A program made the translations under genes and the position numbers. A model generated the notes under the pieces. That model saw only the letters and a program-made list of their open reading frames with translations, did no database searches and had not been told where the DNA came from. A stretch of DNA of 64,000 nt from the NCBI RefSeq assembly GCF_900129305.1, contig NZ_FQVB01000006.1, positions 62,001 through 126,000 on the forward strand. The letters run 5' to 3'. Source of the DNA: Desulfacinum infernum DSM 9756. GTDB lineage: Bacteria; Desulfobacterota; Syntrophobacteria; Syntrophobacterales; DSM-9756. Below, piece by piece: positions 49,524-56,882 of the stretch (the stretch's first letter is position 1; each line of letters starts with the position of its first letter).

Positions 49524-50441
49524 TCACCTTCTGATTCGAGGGTCCAGCACGTCCCGGAGGGCGTCGCCGAAGATGTTGAACCCGATCACCGTCACCAGGA
49601 TGAAGAGGCCCGGGAAGGTGGCGTACCACCACTGGTCCATGAGGAACTTTCGGCCCACGCTGATCATGGCGCCCCATTCCGGGGTGGGCGGCTGAGCGCC
49701 CAGGCCGATGAAGCTCAGGGAAGACGCAATGAGAATCGTTTCGCCCACCACCAGCGTTCCCAGAACGATCACCGACGACAGGCAGTTGGGAATCACGTGG
49801 TGAAAGACGATCCACGTGTGGCTCGCCCCCGACACCTTGGCCGCGGCTATGAAGGGCCTTTCGCGGACGGCCAGGGCCTCGCCGCGCACCAGCCGGGCGA
49901 ACTTGGGGATCATGACGAAGGCCACGGCCAGGATGGCGTTCCGGAGGCTGGGGCCCAGGGCCGCCGCCAGGGCCATGGCCAGCACCAGGGACGGAAAGGA
50001 GAGCACGATGTCCAGGCACCGCATGATGACGTCGTCCGTCTTGCCGCCCACGTAGCCCGCCACGGCCCCCAGGATCGTTCCCAGCCCCCCGGCGATGCCC
50101 ACCACCAGCAGCCCGATCCGAAGCGAGATCCTGGCGCCGTAGAGAACGCGGCTGAAGAGGTCGCGGCCCAATTCGTCCGTGCCGAAAAGGTGGTGCCAGG
50201 ACGGTGGGGAGAGCCGCTCGCTCAGACTGATCCGGATGGGATCGTAAGGGGCGACCCAGGGGGCCGCAAGAGCCAGAAAGACCATGGAGCAGATGATGAC
50301 GAAGCCCGCCACGGCCGACGGATTCCGCCGGAGCAGGTGCAGGGTGAAGAAGAACTCGCGGATCTGCCACGCGTGTTCTTCCCGAAAGCGGCGCCACCCG
50401 CCCGTGGGATCAGTACCGGATCTGGGGGTTGAGGAAGGCAT
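49524..50441 (-). CDS. dppC: Peptide ABC transporter permease, DppC/OppC type
   Basis: This 305-residue protein has about six membrane segments, starting at 41-65. The N-terminal OppC signature (PYDPIRISLSERLSPPSWHHLFGTDELGRDLFSRVLYG) and the EAA loop (AAAKVSGASHTWIVFHHVIPN) are clear. It overlaps the end of dppB by 32 bp. Confidence 0.93.
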   Translation of the reverse strand: MPSSTPRSGTDPTGGWRRFREEHAWQIREFFFTLHLLRRNPSAVAGFVIICSMVFLALAAPWVAPYDPIRISLSERLSPPSWHHLFGTDELGRDLFSRVLYGARISLRIGLLVVGIAGGLGTILGAVAGYVGGKTDDVIMRCLDIVLSFPSLVLAMALAAALGPSLRNAILAVAFVMIPKFARLVRGEALAVRERPFIAAAKVSGASHTWIVFHHVIPNCLSSVIVLGTLVVGETILIASSLSFIGLGAQPPTPEWGAMISVGRKFLMDQWWYATFPGLFILVTVIGFNIFGDALRDVLDPRIRR

Positions 50442-51420
50442 AGATCACGTCCACCGCCAGGTTGATGAGCACGTAAGAAAGGGACACCACCAGGGTGAAG
50501 CCCATGATGGCGGGAAAATCGAGGAAATTGACCGAATCCACCACGTACTTTCCCATCCCGGGCCAGCCGAAGATGGTCTCGGTGAGAATGGCGCCACCCA
50601 GGAGTTCCCCCACGGAAAGGCCCGCGATGGTGACCGTGGGGATGAGGGAATTCTTGAGGCAATGCTTGAGGATCACCACGGGCTCCGAAATCCCGTTGGC
50701 CCGAGCCGTGGTCACGTAGTCCTGCTCCATGACGGCGATCATGGAGGAACGCACGATCCGGGTGATGACCGCCAGATAGACGTAGGAAAGGCAGAAGGCC
50801 GGCAGGATGATGTGGCTCAGGGCGTTGAGGAAGACGGGGCGGTTTCCTTCCAGCAGGGCGTCCACCAGGTAGAGGCCGGTGACGGAGGCGGGGGGATCCA
50901 GCCCCACGTCCAGCCGGCCCGACCCGGGAAGCCACTGCAGGTTGCGGTAGAAGAGAAGAAGAAGCATCAGGCCCAGCCAGAAGACGGGCATGGACACCCC
51001 GCAGACGGAAAAGACCCGTGAGGCATGATCCAGGGGGCGGTTTCGGCGCACGGCGGAAAGGATCCCCAGGGGCAGGCCCACCACCAGGCACAGGGTCATG
51101 CTGGCCAGGGTGAGCTCCAGCGTGGCTGGAAAAAAGTCCTTGAGATCCTCCACCACGGGCCGCTGGCTCCGCACGGACCGCCCCAAGTCTCCGTGGAGGA
51201 GTCCCTTCATGTAGCGCAGGTACTGTTCATGGAGGGGCCGGTCCAGCCCCATGGACCGGCGCAGGTTCTCCACCGCCTCGCGGCTCGCCTTCTGGCCCGC
51301 CATCATCCGGGCCGGATCGCCCGGGATGGCGTGGGAGATGAAGAAGACGAGCACCGTCACGCCCAGGAGAACCGGGACGAGGTGCAGCAGGCGTTTGCCG
51401 ATGTAGCGCAGCAGTCGCAT
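50410..51420 (-). CDS. dppB: Peptide ABC transporter permease, DppB/OppB type
   Basis: This 336-residue protein has six membrane segments. It starts MRLLRYIGKRLLHLVPVLLG as in DppB, with PGDPARMMAG and the EAA loop (TARANGISEPVVILKHCLKNSLIPT). It is 27 bp after the binding-protein gene. Confidence 0.94.
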   Translation of the reverse strand: MRLLRYIGKRLLHLVPVLLGVTVLVFFISHAIPGDPARMMAGQKASREAVENLRRSMGLDRPLHEQYLRYMKGLLHGDLGRSVRSQRPVVEDLKDFFPATLELTLASMTLCLVVGLPLGILSAVRRNRPLDHASRVFSVCGVSMPVFWLGLMLLLLFYRNLQWLPGSGRLDVGLDPPASVTGLYLVDALLEGNRPVFLNALSHIILPAFCLSYVYLAVITRIVRSSMIAVMEQDYVTTARANGISEPVVILKHCLKNSLIPTVTIAGLSVGELLGGAILTETIFGWPGMGKYVVDSVNFLDFPAIMGFTLVVSLSYVLINLAVDVIYAFLNPQIRY

Positions 51421-51447
51421 GAACGGACCGGTCCCCTTCCTATCCCT

Positions 51448-53007
51448 CTATTCCTTGTAGATGGATTCGAAGTTGTACATGGATTCCAGCATGGGGTTGT
51501 ACACGTAGCCCTTCACGTTCTTTCGCATGGGCACGATGGTCTGGGTCTGGTAGAGGAAGATGTAGGGCGCGTCGGCCATGATGATGTCCTGGGCCTCGTT
51601 GTAGAGCTTGATGCGCTCCTGCTGGTCGCTCAGGGCCAGGGCCCTTCGGATGAGCGAGTCCACCTTTTCGTTCTTGTAGAAGCTGCGGTTTCCGGGAAGG
51701 CCCCAGTTGTTGGAATCGAACCAGAAATTCATGAACATGGATGGATCCGCGTAGTCGGGACTCCAGGCCCCCAGGCACAGCTCGAAATCCCCTCGGTCGA
51801 TCTTGTCGCGCAAAGTGGGATTGGCCATGAGCTGGAGCTTCAGGTTCACGCCGATGTCGGCGAAGTTGCTCTGGAGCACCGTGGCGATCTGTTCCCAGGT
51901 GGCCCGCCGTTCCGAGTAGATGAGGGTGAGTTCCAGGCCCTTGGAGACGCCGGCCTTCTGCAGCAGTTCCTTGGCCTTTTCCACGTCCCGATGGTACTGG
52001 AACACGTCGGGCTTGTGACCCCACATGCCCTTGGGAACGGGACCGCGCATCTGCACGCCGTTTCCCTGGAGCACGTAGTCGATGATGCCCTGGTAATCCA
52101 CGGCGTAGTTCAGGGCCTGGCGCACCAGCGGGTTGTCCAACGGCGGCTTCTGACAGTTCAAATAGACGTATTCCACCAGCTGGGACGGATAGCGGCGGAC
52201 CACGAGATCGGGGTTTTTCTCCAAAGCGGGGATCTGGTCGATCAGGATGCCCTCCGCGATGTCGATGTCACCGCGCTCCAGGGCCATGCGCCGGTCGGAG
52301 GATTCGCGCATGAACCGGATGACCACCTGCTTGAGCTTGGGGGCTCCGCCCCAGTAGTCCGGCTTGGCTTCCAGCACGCACCGCTCCCCCCGGATCCACT
52401 CCTTCAGGCGGAACGGACCGCTTCCGTCCGTGTTCTGGGCGAGCCATCCCTGGGCCAGGTCTCCGTCCTTTTCGTGCTTCATGACGGCCGGATTCACGAT
52501 GGAGGCCGCGTCGGTGGCGAGCGTCTGCAGGAAGGGGCCGAAGGGGTTCTTGAGCGCGATCTTCACCGTGTAGTCGTCCACCACGTCCACGGTTTGAATG
52601 GCGCCGAGATTATCCGCAGGGCCCTTTCCGATCTTGAGAACCCGCTCGAAGGAAAACTTCACGGCCTTGGCGTCCAGGGGCGTGCCGTCGTCGAACCGGA
52701 TGCCCTTGCGGATCTTGAAGGTCCAGACCATGCCGTCCTGGGACACCTGCCACGATTCGGCCGCCGAGGGTTCCACTTCCGTGGAGCCCTCCCCGTTGAC
52801 CACCTTGTACTTTACCAGGCGGTCGTAACAGGGATAGATCTGGCGCCAGTCGTAGTTGTCGCTGGAAACCGCCGGATCCAGCAGGTGGATGTCCGAAGAG
52901 ACCCCCACCACCAGGGTGTCGGGCGGCGTAGCGGCTTGGGTGAATCCGGGAACCCACAGTCCCGCAGCCATGGTTACCAGGAAAATCAGAACCAGTGTCC
53001 TTTTCAT
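51448..53007 (-). CDS. Peptide ABC transporter substrate-binding protein (family 5)
   Basis: At 519 residues, the start at 53007 has AAGGAGGA 7 bases upstream. The signal peptide is about 1-25 (cut after TQA). The SBP-5 signature region (ESWQVSQDGMVWTFKIRKGIRFDDGTPLDAKAVKFSFER) and GSGPFRLKEWIRGERCVLEAKPDYWGGAPKL are present. It captures di- or oligopeptides in the periplasm for DppBCDF. As first gene it sets the order binding protein, B, C, D, F, D-aminopeptidase. Confidence 0.94.
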   Translation of the reverse strand: MKRTLVLIFLVTMAAGLWVPGFTQAATPPDTLVVGVSSDIHLLDPAVSSDNYDWRQIYPCYDRLVKYKVVNGEGSTEVEPSAAESWQVSQDGMVWTFKIRKGIRFDDGTPLDAKAVKFSFERVLKIGKGPADNLGAIQTVDVVDDYTVKIALKNPFGPFLQTLATDAASIVNPAVMKHEKDGDLAQGWLAQNTDGSGPFRLKEWIRGERCVLEAKPDYWGGAPKLKQVVIRFMRESSDRRMALERGDIDIAEGILIDQIPALEKNPDLVVRRYPSQLVEYVYLNCQKPPLDNPLVRQALNYAVDYQGIIDYVLQGNGVQMRGPVPKGMWGHKPDVFQYHRDVEKAKELLQKAGVSKGLELTLIYSERRATWEQIATVLQSNFADIGVNLKLQLMANPTLRDKIDRGDFELCLGAWSPDYADPSMFMNFWFDSNNWGLPGNRSFYKNEKVDSLIRRALALSDQQERIKLYNEAQDIIMADAPYIFLYQTQTIVPMRKNVKGYVYNPMLESMYNFESIYKE

Positions 53008-53068
53008 GGCGTCCTCCTTCTTGGGTTTTCCTGTTGGGAAAGTCTCCATCGAACGAACGGTGAGCGCT

Positions 53069-53890
53069 TCAAGGCTTGACCGGCTTCGGCCTCACCGTCT
53101 TCCTCCCGGGCGGAACGTTCATCGGCTGGAGCGGGATTCTTTGACTCTCAATGCGGGTCCCCCTGGAAAGCAGTTCCACCTTCAAGACGTCCCCCCGGAT
53201 CGCTCCCTTGGCCGCCCGCACCTCATGGCTCACCGCCTCTTCCGGCGCCAGGCACGCATCGGGAAGACTTGAACTGCCGATGGGCAGAAAGCGGTCCGGG
53301 TGCGCCGCCCGCGCCGCGGACAGCCTCAAGACCGGGTCCGCAATGGCCCACTCGCCCACGTTCTTTACGGTCACCCGGACGGAACCGTCCTCCGGATTCA
53401 CGCGTTCGATCCCGATCCGGGCCACGGGGGATCTCTCGATCGGATCGGGCAGTCGCGCTTCGGACCATCCGGCACGTCCCCCGCTCGGACTCGCGTATTC
53501 CAGATGGATGAACGGCTCGTCAGGCTTTCTCATGCACATGAAAGCCACGCTGCGCTCCTCTCCCGCAGGGATCTCGACGAGAGGCGCTGCGCCGACCTTG
53601 GAGAACCCGGAAATGATGCGATCTCCCTCGCGCCTGTAAACCATGACGTTCAGGCGGCCGAGGAAACGCCCTCCGGATTCATTTTTCAGGGTGACCGCCA
53701 CCGCCATCTTGTCACACGACCGGGGAACCTCCCGAACACAGTATTTCGCGACCTTCACCCACCCCTCGTTCCGAAGCATCTGAGAGCCGTCAAAACAGTC
53801 CCAGGCGCTCCGGTAAGCAAGGCCTGCGGAAGCAGTGCTTAAAACCAGTAGCAGAGCCGCCAACCCAAGAAAAGTTCCCCGCCTTCCCAT
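53069..53890 (-). CDS. Secreted protein of unknown function
   Basis: At 273 residues, the start at 53890 follows GGAAGGGAG. The signal peptide is about 1-26 (LGLAALLLVLSTASAGLA). The mature part is predicted to be beta-rich with two repeats that look like immunoglobulin-like folds (VAVTLKNESGGRFLG..; VRVTVKNVGEWAIAD..), and a basic Pro-rich end. Four Cys near the N-terminus may pair. It precedes the dipeptide operon on the same strand by 61 bp and may belong to it. I recognise no family. Confidence 0.7.
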   Translation of the reverse strand: MGRRGTFLGLAALLLVLSTASAGLAYRSAWDCFDGSQMLRNEGWVKVAKYCVREVPRSCDKMAVAVTLKNESGGRFLGRLNVMVYRREGDRIISGFSKVGAAPLVEIPAGEERSVAFMCMRKPDEPFIHLEYASPSGGRAGWSEARLPDPIERSPVARIGIERVNPEDGSVRVTVKNVGEWAIADPVLRLSAARAAHPDRFLPIGSSSLPDACLAPEEAVSHEVRAAKGAIRGDVLKVELLSRGTRIESQRIPLQPMNVPPGRKTVRPKPVKP

Positions 53891-53984
53891 GGACCACTCC
53901 CTTCCGCTTCTCACCCATTCGCCGCGAGCAAGGTTTCATCCATCCCAACAAACCGATTTCTTATTGGTTTTCTCTGCCTCCGCG

Positions 53985-54070
53985 TTCCTGGCGGGCGGGG
54001 TCAAACCCCGTCCCTATCCCAAGAGGTCCGTACGTTCCTGCAGGGCCGGCTTGACGTCCGCCTTTCAGGA
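53985..54070. repeat. REP pair
   Basis: GGCGGGCGGGGTCAAACCCCGTCCCTA and CAGGGCCGGCTTGACGTCCGCC, eroded, in opposite orientation. Confidence 0.5.
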
Positions 54071-54167
54071 CCGCGCCGTGAAAAGGGATCGTCCGGTTCC
54101 CCGAGCTTGTCGGACGTTGGATCCGCATCGTGGGCCGCCCGCACTTCACCTTTTTCCCGGCACCTCC

Positions 54168-55229
54168 TCATACAGGCTCATACAGGGCCCGCCGCTCGGG
54201 CGGCATGGCGTCCAGGATCGTCCGGGCCTCCTCCGGCGAGACGGCTTTTCGACTCCCGTCGGCCGTCTGCACCACCACCCCGGAATCCCTGAGCAGCTGG
54301 TAGCGGCGCTTTCTCTCTTCTTTGGTCGGCGCGCACACCAGCATGCAATGGGCGCAGGAGAACCGGAGCTTTTCGTCCATGAAGAAGAAGTAACGACCTC
54401 CCTCCGATGCGGGCCATTTCCCATGGGCTTCCTGCACGCGGTCGTAGGCGGCCGGAAGGTCTTCGTCCCGATCCGGCACGGGGAACCTGCCGGGAGACCA
54501 GGTGGACCACCTTCCCGACGGATGCAGCCCCGTATAGCCGCTGCAAACCAGATCGCAACGGCCGTAATGGCGCCTTTTGGAATAGGAGATTTCCACGCCG
54601 CCCAGCACCACGGTGGTGTTGCGCTTGAAATCCATGAATCCGGAAGCGCAGGCCGCCAGGCACAACCCGCATCGATCGCAATAGTTTTCTTCAGGCGGCA
54701 GGGGGGGAGTCGGCACCAGGTCCGCGGCAGTGGCCACGGAAGCCAGGATCACCGTAGCGCCATGGTCCGGGATGATCAGGTTGCCGGAAAAGCCCATGTG
54801 CCCCACGCCGGATCGCACCGCCAGATAGCGGTGGGCGATGTCCGGGTAGTAGGAGTAGGTGTCGGCCAGGCAGGTCTCTTCCTTTCCGGAAGGCACGGGC
54901 CGGAAGACGTTGTTGGCCGCCACGGGAACGGACGGATATCCCTTCTGGGTGAGGTAGTTGGCCAGATGGAGGGCGATGCCGCTCGCCAAGGTGTTCGCCC
55001 GCACGTAGGCCCGTTCCAGGGAGAGGCGATCTTGCTTTTTCAGGTAGGGCTCGATGGGCGCCGGATCCATGGGCACGGCAAAAACCACGGCCGACCGCGC
55101 GCCCGGAAGCACGTAGGACAGATCCGTGGACGGCGGCCCTCCGGCCAGGGTCTCCGTGGAGACGATCCCGGTGGCGCAAGCCCCCTCGATCTCGGCAAAC
55201 TCCCTCACGATCCGACTCAGCTTCGTCAT
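54168..55229 (-). CDS. 4Fe-4S oxidoreductase, epoxyqueuosine-reductase (QueG)-like
   Basis: At 353 residues, the start at 55229 has AAGGAG upstream. The N-terminal domain resembles QueG/reductive-dehalogenase-type corrinoid enzymes (VRSGVGHMGFSGNLIIPDHGATVILASV). A ferredoxin-like site follows (CDRCGLCLAAC, near 195), and further Cys near 290 (CAHCMLVC), where the usual fourth ligand may be the earlier CDLVC. The HEAT-repeat tail of true QueG is lacking. A role in corrinoid-dependent reduction is possible, but its substrate is unknown. Confidence 0.75.
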   Translation of the reverse strand: MTKLSRIVREFAEIEGACATGIVSTETLAGGPPSTDLSYVLPGARSAVVFAVPMDPAPIEPYLKKQDRLSLERAYVRANTLASGIALHLANYLTQKGYPSVPVAANNVFRPVPSGKEETCLADTYSYYPDIAHRYLAVRSGVGHMGFSGNLIIPDHGATVILASVATAADLVPTPPLPPEENYCDRCGLCLAACASGFMDFKRNTTVVLGGVEISYSKRRHYGRCDLVCSGYTGLHPSGRWSTWSPGRFPVPDRDEDLPAAYDRVQEAHGKWPASEGGRYFFFMDEKLRFSCAHCMLVCAPTKEERKRRYQLLRDSGVVVQTADGSRKAVSPEEARTILDAMPPERRALYEPV

Positions 55230-55265
55230 GGATTCTCCTTGCGCCTTCATATCCTAACAGTCTTG

Positions 55266-55408
55266 GGAGGCTGTCCGTGAACTCCGCAAACCGTCACTCC
55301 CGCGCAAGCGGAAGTCCATAACTCACTGAAAATTCTGGATCCCCGCTTCCGCGGGGATGACGAATGGGCGTTGAACGGCGCAAATCTGCCGTTTTCAGAG
55401 ACGCTCCT
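55266..55408 (+). mobile_element. MITE-like element T10, type B (about 143 bp)
   Basis: The left end is GGAGGCTGTCCGTGAACTCC and the right end is the complement of GGAGCGTCTCTGAAAACGG. The core matches T2 and T5. Right flank TA. Confidence 0.8.
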
Positions 55409-55539
55409 AGCTCCCTTTGCGCCACCACCATGAAGGCAGAAGGCGGATTCGCGTTAATTCGCGGCATTCTTTCACGTCACGCCCCATCTCGAACAACCCG
55501 TGACAACGAAGGATGAAACGCATCTTTGCCAAGCAGACA

Positions 55540-55610
55540 CCTGTAGGGGCGAATGATTATTCGCCCCTACAGGCCGTGGGCACGAACGGAATTAGCTCGC
55601 GTCCCTACAA
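55540..55610. repeat. Intergenic palindrome, family I copy
   Basis: CTGTAGGGGCGAAT-GATT-ATTCGCCCCTACAG is a 14-bp-arm near-perfect palindrome, followed by a tail (GGCCGTGGGCACGAACGGAA) shared with 6718-6785. The 421-bp gap holds T10, this palindrome and no gene. Confidence 0.7.
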
Positions 55611-55650
55611 ATCAATAGTGGTTCCCCGAGGCACATCCCGTCTCTTCTGG

Positions 55651-56247
55651 TCACGCACCCGGCATTCGGAAGTAGGCGTTGAGACCCGTCAGGAGCATCT
55701 GGATGGAGATGGCGACGAGAATCATGCCCATGAGTCGTTCGATGGCGATGAGACCCCGTGCCCCCAGCCGGGCCGCCATCCGGCTGCCGAGGAAGACGAT
55801 CACGGCCGTGATGGCCCACGCCAGGGTGAGGGCCATGAGCCACTCGGGCCATCGGTGGGGCTCCCGGCTCATGAGCAGCAGTTCCACGGCCAACAGGGAC
55901 GGTCCGGCTATGTAGGGGACCGCCAACGGCACCACGAAAGGCTCCCCCTCCACCTCCTCCTTCCAGGCATGGGGAGACGGAGGGAAGACCATTCGAACGG
56001 CGATGAGAAAGAGCAAAACGCCTCCCGCCAGGGTCAGGGCCGGCTCGGAGATGCCCAACAGGGCGAGAAGCGGCCTTCCCGAAAAGAGGAAGAGGACCAT
56101 CACCACATAGCCGATCAGAAGCTCCCGAAGGATCACCCGGTTGCGGCGCTCCGGTGCCACGTTGGCCAAGGCGGCGACGAAAAAGGGGACGTTCCCGAAC
56201 GGGTCGATCACCATGAAGAGCAGCACGAAGGCGGAATAGAAGGTCAT
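55651..56247 (-). CDS. MarC-family integral membrane protein
   Basis: This 198-residue protein has six predicted spans. The family pattern is clear: FMVIDPFGNVPFFVAALANV at the start, GGVLLFLIAVRMVFP, VPLAVPYIAGPSLLAVELLL and the end ERLMGMILVAISIQMLLTGL. Despite the name, MarC is not shown to give antibiotic resistance; an amino-acid transport role has been proposed for relatives. Confidence 0.9.
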   Translation of the reverse strand: MTFYSAFVLLFMVIDPFGNVPFFVAALANVAPERRNRVILRELLIGYVVMVLFLFSGRPLLALLGISEPALTLAGGVLLFLIAVRMVFPPSPHAWKEEVEGEPFVVPLAVPYIAGPSLLAVELLLMSREPHRWPEWLMALTLAWAITAVIVFLGSRMAARLGARGLIAIERLMGMILVAISIQMLLTGLNAYFRMPGA

Positions 56248-56296
56248 GGGGCCTCACGCAGGGCGGGAGTTGGAGATTCCATGGAACCCGTCGGAC

Positions 56297-56614
56297 CTAG
56301 CGGCACACCTCGCGCTTGCACAGTCTCTGGACCTGCTCGTTCACGATGGGCTCACACAGGGAACAGTCCTTTTTCTTCCAGGCCAGCCGGTAGTAGCACC
56401 ACCCGTGGACCCCGTGGGCGTCCGGCCAGTAGCGAAGGATGTTTTCACACAGCTCCGGCCGCTGGAGTCTTTCCACCTCTTCCTGGTAGCACCACGGCTC
56501 TCTCGGCTCCCCCCGGCATTTTTCATAGATGGGATCGTCCGACTGCGCCCCGGCGGGACCCGGGGAGGCGACAACCATCATGAACAAGGCGGCGATAAGT
56601 GGAAGGAGCTTCAA
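56297..56614 (-). CDS. Small cysteine-rich secreted protein
   Basis: At 105 residues, I chose a TTG start at 56614 because GGAGG is 8 bases upstream; an ATG at 56629 overlaps that site. The signal peptide is about 1-23 (LLPLIAALFMMVVASPGPAG, cut after AGA). The mature chain of about 80 residues has eight Cys (CRGE, CYQE, CENI, CYYR, CSLC, CKREVC), so it is probably disulfide-bonded in the periplasm. I recognise no family. Confidence 0.65.
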   Translation of the reverse strand: MKLLPLIAALFMMVVASPGPAGAQSDDPIYEKCRGEPREPWCYQEEVERLQRPELCENILRYWPDAHGVHGWCYYRLAWKKKDCSLCEPIVNEQVQRLCKREVCR

Positions 56615-56882
56615 GGCTGGTTCCTCCATGCGGTTGTGATGGATACCCTGTCGGGCTATACTACACCTCACGCGCGGGGCTATCAAGGCGCTCCGGTTCC
56701 CGCCGGGCGGGCACCCCCCATGGGCCGCACCTTGCCTGATCGGACGTCGTCATCGCCGCTTTTGCACGCAAGGCGCCCGCGGTTTTTCCGTTTGCCCGCG
56801 CAATCGGCCCGGGATAAAGAAGGAGTCACTGAAGGCCTCGCCCCGACCAGTCTTTGAACCTTCTCCTGTGGAGAACCCTCCG

